NCBI GenBank assembly: GCA_946800325.1
Contig: OX326958.1
Location: 67,064,366-67,128,365 of the forward strand
Length of the DNA: 64,000 nt
Direction of reading: 5' to 3'
DNA from: Luzula sylvatica
Lineage: Eukaryota > Streptophyta > Magnoliopsida > Poales > Juncaceae
A model generated the notes under the pieces. The model did no database searches. It was given only the letters and a program-made list of their open reading frames with translations, and had not been told where the DNA came from. This document shows, in pieces, positions 25,221-36,612 of the stretch (within the stretch, counting starts at the first letter, position 1; each line of letters opens with the position of its first letter). A program made the translations under genes and the position numbers.

Positions 25221-25887
25221 TTAAGCAAGTCCAAGAACTTTCAAGAACACGGAAGAATTGCAACTACGAACGATAATTTTCTAAGATCGATCACCGAATA
25301 GAAGCTCACTTCATTCGGTGAATCGGTTTACACTTCGGCTAAGGAAAAGTTGTGGAATTAGGGTGAAACTTATTTCATTCGAACTTTCACAAGCAAGGAG
25401 TCGAGCTTTCTCGGCGTGATTGGTTGGAAGCTTCTTTTCAATCGACCTTTGCACATCTCGAGCCCACCCAACCGGTACGAAGCTCACTTCTATTGGCGGG
25501 TGGATCGGTACGGAAGGAAATTGTTGGGCGCGTTGACTAGCTCTCTAGCATATCGAACAACAAGGAAGGCACTCAAGACGAGACTCGGAGCTCTCTTCAT
25601 CTCTCTAGGTGTTTTCCTTCCTTTCTTGCATTTCTTGTAGCATAAAATTACTTGGATTTGTGTGAATCTCTTTTCTTGTTTGAATCTTTTGTTGCTTGAA
25701 TGAATCCTTGTTAATTGTTTGAATTGTTCTTGTTTGAATCGAAATCTTGTTCACAATTTGCTCTTAGTATGATTTTTGTCCATTAATTACTGTTTCAACT
25801 TAGTTCATTGTTCCTTAATTCAATCATTAATCTTTCCTTTCAATACAATCCTTAAGCCAAATAATAAACCAGAATTCCAGTGAATAC

Positions 25888-26227
25888 TCCGTTGTAACGG
25901 AACTTATACTACGTTGTAACGGACTTGGTGGTTAGTACTTGATTTTCAGTCTGTTGAGACTCCGTTATAACGTAGTTGATGTCCGTTGTAACGGACTAGT
26001 GGAGTTAAGCACTCGTGATTACTCTTAACAGTCCGTTGTAACGGAGTATTAGGTCCGTTGTAACGGATCCACCAATCCGTTGTAATGCTACTCCTATCCG
26101 TTATAACGGACTACCTCTTTCCGTTGTAACGGAATACAATCCGTTGTAACGGACGTTCATATCCATCTCTACGCTAGACATAACCCTAATGTCCGTTGTA
26201 ACGGAACTTAATTCCGTTGTAACGGAC
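25888..26227. repeat. Palindrome cluster, element 2 5' LTR
   Basis: Twelve or so CCGTTGTAACGG or CCGTTATAACGG copies occur in 340 bp and are well preserved, unlike some decayed ones in element 1. They lie in the transcribed part of the LTR, about 800 bp after the TATA box. Confidence 0.95.
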
Positions 26228-26408
26228 TGTCTTCTGTGAAATTTCTTCGTTATTTCTCATCCATTTTGATCCAAATTTTGACGCAATTGCTCCTCGTGGA
26301 ACGAATCTACACATTTGCCACTGTACAAACTTAGATTACAAATTTTGTTGATTGTTCGGGGTTTTAACACAACGACATATTAAACACGCACAAAACCACC
26401 ACATCAAA

Positions 26409-26425
26409 TGGCGCCGCTGCCGGGG
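26409..26425 (+). other. Element 2 primer binding site (tRNA-Asp type)
   Basis: TGGCGCCGCTGCCGGGG differs at one position from the sequence expected to pair with plant tRNA-Asp. An ATG overlaps its first base (26408-26410) and opens a nine-codon upstream frame ending at TAA 26435-26437; the same small frame is present in element 1. Confidence 0.85.
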
Positions 26426-26536
26426 AGCGGTGTTTAAGTCAATATTTTAGATCAAAATTTGAAATTTAAATTCGTAACATTGTTTACTTACTTCTTTGTT
26501 TCTTTTGTGACAATCTAGGTGAAGGAAGAAAGCTTT

Positions 26537-29500
26537 ATGCACAACACAAGATCACGAAAAGGAGAATTACTTCCGTTTGTCAAAGAAATCGAAAGAAGGA
26601 ACAAGAGCTCTAAGAAGGGCAAGGAATCGACACAAGAAGATCAAGACGAACCTCAACTTCAAACTCAAACTTTTTCTTCGCTCTCTACTCATTTAAATTC
26701 AAACATGGGGGATGAAACTAGGATTCCAGGGCCGAAAACATTAAAGGAATTAGTGGCCCCAAATATCATAGAAAATAATTACAATTTTATTAGGCCGAAT
26801 ATACCGAACTTTAAAGCCGATCCGAGCATCATTGGCTCTTTACCCATCTTTCATGGCAAAGCAACCGAAAACCCACATAAGCAATTGAAAGATTTTAAGA
26901 TTCAACTAAACATCTATGCAAATTATGAAGCATTTAACGATATTCTACTTCTTATTTTTCCTTATTCGCTAGGTGAAGGGCCGAAAGATTGGTTCTACAA
27001 CCTACGAGGACCCCTCGATTTCAATGAAGTGGCTAGGCGTTTCAAGGAGAAATACTACTCGCATTCGAGATTGGAGGCAATTAGGCGAGAACTTCTAGCA
27101 ATCACGCAAAAGCCAAACGAAGCTCTCCACGAGTATTACGATCGATTCAACCATTTGATGGAGGAATGCCCAAGCCACAATGTCGAGGTCCATTTCCTTT
27201 ACGAGCAATTCATCCAAGGGCTAGGATACTCCGAGAGTCAATTCCTCAACGCATCCGCGGGGGGGAGTATCGCGAACAAGGATCTCGAAGAGATTAAGAA
27301 GCTACTCGAAGTGATGGCAACCAATTCTCAATCAAGACGGAATATCGAATACCGAGTTAATGCGTGTAGCGACCTCAATGTCGACATGCTTAACGACAAG
27401 CTCGAGATCATCATGAAGGCATTGGGCAAGGAGGAAACAAAAAAATGTGGGGTTTGCCTCGCGAATACCCACCACACCGATGAGTGCCCAAGTGTGATCG
27501 AAGATGCAAATGCCGTTTACAAGAAATTCGACGCCTCAAAATCGTATAATCCTAATCTCCGCAACCATCCTAACTTTAGTTGGTCGAATCACAACAATGC
27601 TCAACCCGACCCATATCGACAATCGGTTACAAAACCGGCCACATACCAACATCCAAATGCGACTCCATTGGTTCAAAAACCGACCCAAACCCAAGACTCA
27701 AATCAAGATATCAAGATAATGATGGAGGGGATGATGAGTATGATGACCTCCATGAAGCAAGATATTGGAGGTGTTAAGCAAGATATTGGAGTTGTGAAGC
27801 AAGATGTGACAAGTGTAAGACAAGAGATCTCGAACACAAATCGACACGTAGGGAGCTTGGAGACTCAAATGAATCAAATGGCTACTCGACTCAATGTTCT
27901 CGAGACCCAAGGTACATCTCGACTCCAATCTCAATCATTGGCTCCTTCCGAGCAAAGGCATGTGAACGCAATATCGCTCCGAAGCGGTAAAGAAGTGGGC
28001 GAAAGTTCGAAGAGCAAGGAGGTACAAGAAGAAAAGGAACTCGAGGTACCGGTACCGAAGAAGAGTCCGACTCAAGACGTGACATTACCAACTCAAGAAC
28101 TAGAAACCGAATTGACTCAAGTCAAGCCACCTTTCCCGAGTCGTCTCCCAAAGCCAATCGAATCGAACAACGACGTGCTTGCCATCTTAAAGAAAGTGGA
28201 GGTAAACATTCCTCTACTTGAAGCAATCAAAGAAGTGCCTCGTTTGGCAAAATACCTCAAGGCATTGTGCACGAATAAAAGAAAGACAAAAGGAGATGAG
28301 TTGATTAGTGGGGGGGAGAGTGTTTCGGCAATCTTGAGACTCCCCCAAAAGCACAAAGATCCGGGGATGTTTGCTATCCCTTGTAAAATCGGGCAACACG
28401 AGTTACCTAAATGCATGCTTGATTTGGGCGCTTCAATAAATGTAATGCCATACTCGATATTCAAGACTCTTGACCTAGGTCCCCTCGACGATACTCAAGT
28501 TGTGATCCAATTGGCCGATCGGTCCACGACTCGACCGGTTGGAGTGATCGAAGACGTGATAGTAACCGTGAATGGATTGCTATTTCCCGCGGACTTCTAC
28601 GTTTTGGATATGAATGAGGGGAATAGCGATTCAACTCCACTTCTCCTTGGACGGCCATTTCTAAAGACGGCATGCACGAAAATCGATGTTCATGCGGGAG
28701 AGCTCACAATGGAGTTCGATGATGAGGTAATCAAGTTCAATATCTTTGACAAACTAAAAGAACCCATTGTAGGTACACTCAATTTAAGCGCTATGGATGT
28801 AATCGATGATTGTGTACAAAAATTCATGGATAGCTCACTTGAAAACTTTCAATGGAGCTCAAACCCTTTGTTCGAAGAATTTGAAGGATGTGACAATCCT
28901 ACATTCGAAGTCGAGTCGAAGTTCGAAGAAGAACGAAGCATAGATCAAGCACTCTTTCTAAGAGATTTCGAGATTCCGATGAAGCGAACTCCACCCTCCA
29001 CCGAACAAGCTCCAAGGTTAGATCTAAAATCACTACCTTTTGGACTAAAATACGTATTTTTGGATGAAGCGGAGACCTTGCCAGTGATAATTGCCTCGAG
29101 TCTAACAAAGGAACAAGAAGAGAAACTCGTTGAAGTGCTAAAACGGAACAAGAAGGCATTCGGGTGGACACTCGCGGACATTCCGGGCATTAGTCCCTCC
29201 ATGTGCACACACCGCATTATCCTCGAGGACGATGCTAAGCCCTCGCGAGAACCACAAAGGTGGCTCAATCCGCCAATGATGGAAGTTGTAAAGAAAGAGG
29301 TGATCAAGCTACTCGACGCCGGAATAATCTACCCCATCGCCGATTCGAAATGGGTCTCGCCCATACACGTGGTACCAAAGAAAACGGGGATGACGATAGT
29401 TGAGAACGATGAAGGCGATCAAGTGCCGACTCGAGTTCAAAACGGGTGGCGAGTTTGCATCGATTACCGAAAGCTCAATAAGGCGACGAAAAAGGACCAC

Positions 29501-31921
29501 TTCCCGCTTCCATTCATCGATCAAATGATAGAAAGACTCGCGGGAAATCCGTTCTATTGCTTCCTCGATGGATTTTCGGGCTATTTCCAAATACCGGTCG
29601 CACCCGAAGATCAAGAGAAGACCACATTCACGTGCCCGCTTGGTACCTTCGCGTACCGACGTATGCCATTCGGGCTATGCAATGCTCCGGGTACTTTCCA
29701 AAGGTGTATGCTTTCTATTTTTTCCGATTATATTTCCAAATTTATAGAAGTCTTTATGGATGACTTTTCGGTATTTGGTGACTCATTCGAATCATGTTTA
29801 AGCCACTTGTCACAAATACTCGAAAAGTGCATCGAAGCTAACCTTGTTTTGAATTTTGAGAAATGCCACTTCATGGTGAGCGAAGGAATTGTTTTAGGTC
29901 ATTTAATCTCGGAGAAAGGAATGGAAGTCGACAAGGCGAAAATCGACGTAATCAAGACGCTTCCGTATCCAAAGACGGTGAAAGACGTGCGATCCTTTCT
30001 CGGCCATGCGGGATTCTATAGGCGCTTCATCAAGGACTTCTCGAAGATTTCGCAACCGATGTGCCAACTTCTCCAAAAAGATGTAAAGTTCGAGTTTGAT
30101 GCAAGGTGCAAGGAGGCTTTCAACAATCTCAAGGGAAGGCTTTGCTCCGCGCCAATCATCAAGTCGCCAAATTGGGAGCTACCATTCGAAATAATGTGCG
30201 ATGCTAGTGACACGAGTGTGGGGGCGGTACTCGGCCAAAGAGAAGGAAAAGACCCCCATGTAATCGCCTACGCCTCGAGGTCTCTCGACAATGCCCAACG
30301 AAACTACACCACTACCGAAAAGGAACTCCTCGCAATTGTGTTTGCATTGGAAAAATTTCGCTCTTATCTTTTAGGTACGAAGGTAATTGTATTCTCGGAC
30401 CATGGAGCTCTAAAGCATTTGATGAAGAAGAAGGAGTGCAAACCGAGATTGCTTCGATGGATCCTTTTGCTTCAAGAATTCGACCTCGAGATCAAGGACA
30501 AAAAGGGATGCGAGAATCTCGTGGTGGATCATTTGAGTCGGCTTCCATTGGAGATCGAAGATCTTGTTCCGATTCGCGAGGAATTCCCCGAGGAACACGT
30601 TCTCGCGGCCCAAGTCGAAGCACCATGGTACGCCGACCTTGCAAACTACATCGTCACGAAGAATTTTCCCCCGAGCTTCTCCAAGGCACAACGCGATAAG
30701 ATGAAAAGCAACGCTCGATTCTACGTTTGGGAAGACCCGATCTTATTTCGAATTTGCACCGACCAAGTAATTCGAAAATGTGTCCACCAAAATGAGGTAC
30801 AATCTATTCTTTCTTTTTGTCATACATTACAATGTGGTGGACATTTCGGTATCGCACGTACCACACACAAGGTACAAGAATGTGGATTTTATTGGCCAAC
30901 CTTGCATAAAGACGTTGCGAACTTTGTGAAAGGTTGTGGAAATTGCCAAAAGACGGGGAACTTGAGCCGTAGAAATCAAATGCCCCTCAATTCAATCTAT
31001 GTATGTGAACCATTCGATGTTTGGGGCATTGATTTCATGGGTCCGTTTCCATCGTCTTTTGGCTATACTTACATCTTGTTGTGTGTAGATTACGTGACAA
31101 AATGGGTGGAGGCGGTACCAACCAAGCATGCGGATTCGAAAACGGTGGTGGACTTTTTGAAGAAAAATATCTTCCAACGATTCGGCATACCAAGAGTTCT
31201 TATAAGCGATCGAGGCTCCCATTTTTGCAATCGATATCTCCAAAGCCTCCTCGAGAAATACCATGTGAGCCATCGAACCTCCACCGCGTATCATCCTCAA
31301 ACAAACGGCCAAGCGGAGGTTTCGAATCGAGAAATAAAGTCTATTTTGGAGAAGGTGGTGAACCCGACACGAAAGGATTGGAGTACTCGACTCGGCGACG
31401 CACTTTGGGCGTACCGTACCGCTTTCAAAACGCCAATAGGTATGACTCCTTTCAAGCTCGTGTACGGAAAGGCGTGCCATCTCCCGGTCGAATTGGAGCA
31501 CAAGGCCTTTTGGGCGATCAAGCAATTTGCCCTCGACTACCCGAAGGACGCATCGGCGCGTAAGCTTCAATTACTCGAGCTAGACGAATTTCGGCAAGAG
31601 GCCTACGATAATTCGAGCTCGTGCAAGGCAAAAGCAAAGAGGTTTCATGACCGAATGATTCAAAAGAAAGAATTCCAAGTAGGGGAAAGAGTGTTGTTAT
31701 TCAACTCTCGTCTCAAACTTTTCCCCGGGAAACTTCGGTCCCGATGGATCGGCCCTTTTATGGTCACCAATGTGACTACATTTGGAGTTGTCGAAATTCG
31801 AAGCGAAGAAACGAGCAAAACATTCAAAGTGAACGGCCATCGACTCAAGCACTACCACGCAAACTTCGAAACCGGGTGGATGGAGGAGCAAGCTCTAGAG
31901 CCCAACGACACCTCACAATGA
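26537..31921 (+). CDS. gag-pol: Element 2 gag-pol polyprotein, intact
   Basis: One open frame of 1794 codons would make the particle protein and all enzymes for reverse transcription and integration. I chose the ATG at 26537 (MHNTRSRK); the in-frame GTG 18 nt upstream is not a plausible plant start. Domains by residue: Gag core from ~94; zinc knuckle C304-C317 (CX2CX4HX4C); coiled coil ~395-460 with KQDI heptads; protease D629 in DLGAS; reverse transcriptase from ~938 with FMDD at 1073-1076; RNase H with D1222, E1261 and D1288; integrase zinc domain H1429, H1436, C1467, C1470; catalytic D1499, D1558 and E1594 (35 residues between the last two); C-terminal GPF module. There is no chromodomain, no env frame and no frameshift or stop between gag and pol. 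The DLGAS protease and FMDD RT motifs fit the Athila clade. Confidence 0.97.
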   Translation: MHNTRSRKGELLPFVKEIERRNKSSKKGKESTQEDQDEPQLQTQTFSSLSTHLNSNMGDETRIPGPKTLKELVAPNIIENNYNFIRPNIPNFKADPSIIGSLPIFHGKATENPHKQLKDFKIQLNIYANYEAFNDILLLIFPYSLGEGPKDWFYNLRGPLDFNEVARRFKEKYYSHSRLEAIRRELLAITQKPNEALHEYYDRFNHLMEECPSHNVEVHFLYEQFIQGLGYSESQFLNASAGGSIANKDLEEIKKLLEVMATNSQSRRNIEYRVNACSDLNVDMLNDKLEIIMKALGKEETKKCGVCLANTHHTDECPSVIEDANAVYKKFDASKSYNPNLRNHPNFSWSNHNNAQPDPYRQSVTKPATYQHPNATPLVQKPTQTQDSNQDIKIMMEGMMSMMTSMKQDIGGVKQDIGVVKQDVTSVRQEISNTNRHVGSLETQMNQMATRLNVLETQGTSRLQSQSLAPSEQRHVNAISLRSGKEVGESSKSKEVQEEKELEVPVPKKSPTQDVTLPTQELETELTQVKPPFPSRLPKPIESNNDVLAILKKVEVNIPLLEAIKEVPRLAKYLKALCTNKRKTKGDELISGGESVSAILRLPQKHKDPGMFAIPCKIGQHELPKCMLDLGASINVMPYSIFKTLDLGPLDDTQVVIQLADRSTTRPVGVIEDVIVTVNGLLFPADFYVLDMNEGNSDSTPLLLGRPFLKTACTKIDVHAGELTMEFDDEVIKFNIFDKLKEPIVGTLNLSAMDVIDDCVQKFMDSSLENFQWSSNPLFEEFEGCDNPTFEVESKFEEERSIDQALFLRDFEIPMKRTPPSTEQAPRLDLKSLPFGLKYVFLDEAETLPVIIASSLTKEQEEKLVEVLKRNKKAFGWTLADIPGISPSMCTHRIILEDDAKPSREPQRWLNPPMMEVVKKEVIKLLDAGIIYPIADSKWVSPIHVVPKKTGMTIVENDEGDQVPTRVQNGWRVCIDYRKLNKATKKDHFPLPFIDQMIERLAGNPFYCFLDGFSGYFQIPVAPEDQEKTTFTCPLGTFAYRRMPFGLCNAPGTFQRCMLSIFSDYISKFIEVFMDDFSVFGDSFESCLSHLSQILEKCIEANLVLNFEKCHFMVSEGIVLGHLISEKGMEVDKAKIDVIKTLPYPKTVKDVRSFLGHAGFYRRFIKDFSKISQPMCQLLQKDVKFEFDARCKEAFNNLKGRLCSAPIIKSPNWELPFEIMCDASDTSVGAVLGQREGKDPHVIAYASRSLDNAQRNYTTTEKELLAIVFALEKFRSYLLGTKVIVFSDHGALKHLMKKKECKPRLLRWILLLQEFDLEIKDKKGCENLVVDHLSRLPLEIEDLVPIREEFPEEHVLAAQVEAPWYADLANYIVTKNFPPSFSKAQRDKMKSNARFYVWEDPILFRICTDQVIRKCVHQNEVQSILSFCHTLQCGGHFGIARTTHKVQECGFYWPTLHKDVANFVKGCGNCQKTGNLSRRNQMPLNSIYVCEPFDVWGIDFMGPFPSSFGYTYILLCVDYVTKWVEAVPTKHADSKTVVDFLKKNIFQRFGIPRVLISDRGSHFCNRYLQSLLEKYHVSHRTSTAYHPQTNGQAEVSNREIKSILEKVVNPTRKDWSTRLGDALWAYRTAFKTPIGMTPFKLVYGKACHLPVELEHKAFWAIKQFALDYPKDASARKLQLLELDEFRQEAYDNSSSCKAKAKRFHDRMIQKKEFQVGERVLLFNSRLKLFPGKLRSRWIGPFMVTNVTTFGVVEIRSEETSKTFKVNGHRLKHYHANFETGWMEEQALEPNDTSQ

Positions 31922-32062
31922 TGAGCTCGGCCAAGTCGAGCTCAAGACGTTAAACAAGAGCGCTAGCGAGGGAGGCACGCCCACGCATCAAAGGTTGTAT
32001 CTCTGTATTATCCCTCTTTTTGGAATTTTCGATTTTTTTTATACTTGAGGACAAGTAATCTC

Positions 32063-32077
32063 TAAGTGTGGGGGGGT
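32063..32077 (+). other. Internal PPT-like motif, element 2
   Basis: TAAGTGTGGGGGGGTA, after GAGGACAAGTAATC, closely repeats the phrase before the 3' LTR (GAGGACGATCAAGG then TTAAGTGTGGGGGTA). Element 1 has the same motif with G expanded to 16 (23265-23280). It could be a second plus-strand primer site or a duplicated relic. Confidence 0.55.
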
Positions 32078-32161
32078 AACATACAATCTTTGACCTGTAT
32101 GAGCCCAATTAAAAATTTAAAAAATCAAGGAAAATTGAAATTTTTTGATATGGCCAGCAAC

Positions 32162-32504
32162 TCCGTTGTAACGGACCTCAATGTCCGTTATAACGGACTG
32201 TTCAGAAATTTAAAAATTTGACTGGCGCCAAGAGTTCCGTTGTAACGGACCTCAATGTCCGTTATAACGGAGTGAAAATACCGTTGCAACGGACATGAAA
32301 AACACAGGAAATTGCGTTGCAACGGTAAATTCCCAAAATTTGCCAGAACTATGTGCGTTGTAACGGACCTCAATGTCCGTTGCAACGGACATACTCAGAA
32401 TTTTCAAACTAAGCTACGAATAGTTCTCCGTTATAACGCAGTTAGTACGTTGTAACGGACCTCAATGTCCGTTGTAACGGACTTTACACTGCGTTGTAAC
32501 GGAA
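32162..32504. repeat. Palindrome cluster, element 2 3' noncoding region
   Basis: About twelve CGTT-N2-AACG palindromes occur, four of them as pairs joined by ACGGACCTCAATGTCCGTT (near 32170, 32245, 32360 and 32455). Because ACGGAC and GTCCGT are themselves complementary across CTCAAT, each pair can fold in two registers. Confidence 0.93.
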
Positions 32505-33020
32505 TAGTTTCTGGCAAGTTTTCTCTTCTAATTAAATTTTTCGAATATTTAACATTATTTTTGAACCCTGAGCATCAATAATAATTAAGTCAAGCATTAA
32601 ATGCATAAAAAGATTTTTCTCCACTTCATTGAATTAAATTGTTGGTTTTTAAACGAATTTTCACCGAACCACCATTTTTACTCTCAAAATTCTAATTTTA
32701 CATAATATTTGAAGAATTTTGGTTGAGATCTTTAACAGATTCTTTCGGGGATTCAAGCCCTAATCAACATTTTCACAAATTAATGAGTTTTTAACAATTT
32801 GATCACTCCTCGATTTACATGACACACCATTTTCAATAAATAAACCCATTTTGAACTTGGAATTTCTAAAAAGCTTTGTTCGAACCAATGTAGTAAGTTT
32901 TGTTTGAATCTAAAATTTGACCATTTGCACTTAAAGGGCCCAACCATTCATGGGGATTCGAAATTACACTAACGGGAACCAATTTGCGCTCAAAACTTGA
33001 TTCGATGAGCTCATGCACCT

Positions 33021-33298
33021 TGATTAAGTAATGAGTGGTGTGAGTCATGACCACTTGTTGGCTAAAGGGGTGCATGAGTCGTAGTAAACCAAAGTAGCCG
33101 GTTCTTGGTGTGAGTCATGATCAAGAGTCGATGCGAAAAAGTTTTCTACAATCACGGATTTAAGCGCTTTCGATTGTCGAGTCCGTGCGATTGATTAAGT
33201 AATGAGTGGTGTGAGTCATGACCACTTGTTGGCTAAAGATTGCGCGGATCCATGGGGTTTTACTAAGTAATGAGTGGTGTGAGTCATGACCACTTGTT
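33021..33298 (+). repeat. Three direct repeats with TGAGTCATGACC, element 2
   Basis: Copies lie at about 33021-33067, 33191-33238 and 33262-33298, with a fourth shorter TGTGAGTCATGATCAAG near 33109. They are nearly identical to those of element 1, so the arrangement predates the split of the two copies. Confidence 0.88.
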
Positions 33299-33871
33299 AT
33301 CCCAAAGGACACACATGGGGACCATCGAAAGCAATAACGAACAAAAGAAAAGAAATAAAAAGAACAAAAGAAAAGAAGAAAAGAAATAAAAAGAATAAAA
33401 AGAAAAGAAAAGGAGTTCAAAAATCGAGCGCAAATTGGGAAAAATTTAGTAGAAATCGAAGATGAACCAAGTACTAACGTACCGAACGGTTTAAAAGTGA
33501 CAAATTACATTTAAAGAAATGATTTTTTTTGCAAAACGGAAAAATTGGTTTTCACTAATGCTTTTTCATGATAATCCTTGTGAATAGTGGAGTGAAAAGA
33601 GTTGAATGATGGTGTTTAAATCATTTTTTTTTCGGTTGAGATCATTTGCTTTATTAAACTCTTCGAACTTGTGAAATTTATTGAAATAGATTCTAAATTT
33701 GATCAAACTATACTTCTTTCAAATATTAGTAATCATGATCAAATGAGAGTACCCCAAGTTGCTTTGTAAAATTAGTTTTTGATCCAACAATATAACTTCA
33801 ACAAAATCTTATGCAATTCTCTCTTATGTTTGACTTTTATACTCTAATTGATTGAGGACGATCAAGGATTT

Positions 33872-33884
33872 AAGTGTGGGGGTA
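33872..33884 (+). other. Element 2 polypurine tract
   Basis: AAGTGTGGGGGTA lies two bases before the TGATG of the 3' LTR. It would prime plus-strand DNA synthesis. The same motif precedes the 3' LTR of element 1 at 36044-36057. Confidence 0.8.
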
Positions 33885-33886
33885 TT

Positions 33887-34344
33887 TGATGTGAGGCAAA
33901 TAAGGCACAAATTTAATGCTTAATTTGGGGATTTTAGCCCTCGTGAAGAACAATTCTATATACTTTATTAATCATATTTGAGATAACATGAATATTTCTT
34001 CACTAAGTGTGTTTTATTGCTTAATCACAGGAATTAGAAGGAATTTCTGGGAATTTGGAGAGTGTAGTTGTCTCCAACACGTCAAGAGGAGTGAAAACGA
34101 TATATTACACCGATATATTCGGTACATGAATGAGACGGGAGGCAAACAATTATCATGATAGAAACTTACACAAAAGTCTACACGAAAACCACTCAATCCT
34201 TAGCCCTTATCCTGCCCACCTACCTTTGGTGGGAATTACTTCCTTACCCCAATCCTCTCCACCAACTCGTGGCCAATAAGAAGACTCCATGAGTGCTATA
34301 AATAAGACCACAAGGGCCACGAGTTTGGTACGCTCTTTTACGCC

Positions 34345-34415
<71 letters not shown>

Positions 34416-35601
34416 TTAAGCAAGTCCAAGAACTTTCAAGAACACGGAAGAATTGCAACTACGAACGATAATTTTCTAAGATCGATCACCGAATAGAAGC
34501 TCACTTCATTCGGTGAATCGGTTTACACTTCGGCTAAGGAAACGTTGTGGAATTAGGGTGAAACTTATTTCATTCGAACTTTCACAAGCAAGGAGTCGAG
34601 CTTTCTCGGCGTGATTGGTTGGAAGCTTCTTTTCAATCGACCTTTGCACATCTCGAGCCCACCCAACCGGTACGAAGCTCACTTCTATTGGCGGGTGGAT
34701 CGGTACGGAAGGAAATTGTTGGGCGCGTTGACTAGCTCTCTAGCATCTCGAACAACAAGGAAGGCACTCAAGACGAGACTCGGAGCTCTCTTCATCTCTC
34801 TAGGTATTTTCCTTCCTTTCTTGCATTTCTTGTAGCATAAAATTACTTGGATTTGTGTGAATCTCTTTTCTTGTTTGAATCTTTTGTTGCTTGAATGAAT
34901 CCTTGTTAATTGTTTGAATTGTTCTTGTTTGAATCGAAATCTTGTTCACAATTTGCTCTTAGTATGATTTTTGTCCATTAATTACTGTTTCAACTTAGTT
35001 CATTGTTCCTTAATTCAATCATTAATCTTTCCTTTCAATACAATCCTTAAGCCAAATAATAAACCAGAATTCCAGTGAATACTCCGTTGTAACGGAACTT
35101 ATACTACGTTGTAACGGACTTGGTGGTTAGTACTTGATTTTCAGTCTGTTGAGACTCCGTTATAACGTAGTTGATGTCCGTTGTAACGGACTAGTGGAGT
35201 TAAGCACTCGTGATTACTCTTAACAGTCCGTTGTAACGGAGTATTAGGTCCGTTGTAACGGATCCACCAATCCGTTGTAATGCTACTCCTATCCGTTATA
35301 ACGGACTACCTCTTTCCGTTGTAACGGAATACAATCCGTTGTAACGGACGTTCATATCCATCTCTACGCTAGACATAACCCTAATGTCCGTTGTAACGGA
35401 ACTTAATTCCGTTGTAACGGACTGTCTTCTGTGAAATTTCTTCGTTATTTCTCATCCATTTTGATCCAAATTTTGACGCAATTGCTCCTCGTGGAACGAA
35501 TCTACACATTTTCCACTGTACAAACTTAGATTACAAATTTTGTTGATTGTTCGGGGTTTTAACACAACGACATATTAAACACGCACAAAACCACCACATC
35601 A
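33887..35601 (+). mobile_element. Element 2 3' LTR (1715 bp)
   Basis: Same organisation as the LTR at 24679; TATA at 34297-34304, CT tract 34347-34414 (shorter), palindromes 35083-35422. It ends CATCA directly before AAAAT. Confidence 0.96.
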
Positions 35602-35606
35602 AAAAT
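35602..35606 (+). other. Target site duplication AAAAT, right of element 2
   Basis: Matches 24674-24678. The following CGAGCGC continues element 1 sequence, as seen uninterrupted in element 2 at ~33421. Confidence 0.93.
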
Positions 35607-36059
35607 CGAGCGCAAGTTGGGAAAATTTAGTAGAAATCGAAGATGAACCAAGTACTAACGTTCCGAACGGTTTAAAAGTGACAAATTACAATTAAGAAAT
35701 GATTTTTGCAAAACGGAAAAATTGGTTTTCACTAATGCTTTTTCATGATAATCCTTGTGAATTGTGGAGTGAAAATAATTGAATGATGATGTTTAATCAT
35801 CTTTTTCGGTTGAGATCATTTGCTCTATTAAACTCTTCGAATTTGTGAAATTTATTGAAATAGATTCTATATTTGATCAACCTATATTTCTCTCAATATT
35901 AGTAATCATGATGAAATGAGAGTACCCCAATTTGCTTTGTGAAATTAGTTTTTGAACCAACAATATAACTTCAACAAAATCTTATGCAATTATCTCTTAT
36001 GTTTGACTTTTATACTCTAATTGATCGAGGACGATCAAGGATTTAAGTGTGGGGGTATT
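35607..36059 (+). other. Element 1 3' noncoding remainder with PPT
   Basis: The 453 bp correspond to 33425-33886 of element 2 with scattered differences. It includes the PPT at 36044-36057. No coding potential is visible. Confidence 0.9.
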
Positions 36060-36523
36060 TGATGTGAGGCAAATAAGGCACAAATTTAATGCTTAATTTG
36101 GGGATTTTTAGCCCTTGTGAAGAACAATTATATATACTTTATTAATTATATTTGAGATAACATGAATATTTCTTCACTAAATGTATTTTATTGCTTAATC
36201 ACAGGAATTAGAAGGAATTTCTGGGAATTTGGAGAGTGTAGTTGTCTCCAACACGTCAAGAGGAGTGAAAACGATATATTATACCGATACATTCGGTACA
36301 TGAATAAGACGGGAGGCAAACAATTATCATGATACAAACTTACACAAAAGTCTACACGAAAACCACTCAATCCTTAGCCCTTATCCTTCCCACCTACCTT
36401 TGGTGGAAATTACCTCCTTACCCCCAATCCTCTCCACAAACTCGTGGCCAATAAGAAGACTCCATGAGTGCTATAAATATGACCACAAGGGCCACGAGTT
36501 TGGGACGCTCTTTTGACCCTTTT

Positions 36524-36612
<89 letters not shown>

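Larger units (their letters stand above)
24679..26406 (+). mobile_element. Element 2 5' LTR (1728 bp)
   Basis: It runs from TGATG to CATCA. It has the family layout: U3 with CCAAT and TATA (25090-25097), CT tract 25141-25222, then a long R/U5 with the TCTCTCTAG-GTGTTTTCC segment and a palindrome cluster. It is a different sub-variant from the LTRs of element 1 (for example ATTTTTTGATTG and CACGCACAAAACC near the 3' end). Confidence 0.96.
31922..33886 (+). other. Element 2 3' noncoding region
   Basis: About 2 kb between the stop codon and the 3' LTR have no env-like or other credible frame. In order: a PPT-like TAAGTGTGGGGGGG (32063-32077), a palindrome cluster (32162-32504), a T-rich part, three TGAGTCATGACC repeats (33021-33298), a purine-rich GAAA tract (33345-33415), a mixed stretch and the true PPT. 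Athila elements often carry an env-like gene here; this family does not, or has lost it. Confidence 0.88.
24679..35601 (+). mobile_element. Element 2: complete Athila-clade Ty3/gypsy retrotransposon (10,923 bp)
   Basis: It has two LTRs (1728 and 1715 bp), PBS, intact gag-pol, a 3' noncoding region and PPT, flanked by AAAAT on both sides. By eye the LTRs differ at about five substitutions, a one-base C-run difference and the CT-tract length, about 0.3 percent. At an assumed 1.3e-8 substitutions per site per year that is on the order of 0.1 million years. It landed in the 3' noncoding region of its sister element 1 in the same orientation. Confidence 0.96.

Noticed and set aside
29557..29763. 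Frames overlapping gag-pol in other phases and on the minus strand
   Set aside because: They are shadows of the intact polyprotein frame and carry no domain of their own.
31922..33886. env-like gene in the 3' region of element 2
   Set aside because: Only short frames are present, the longest being antisense, with no signal peptide plus membrane pattern; the space is taken by noncoding repeats.
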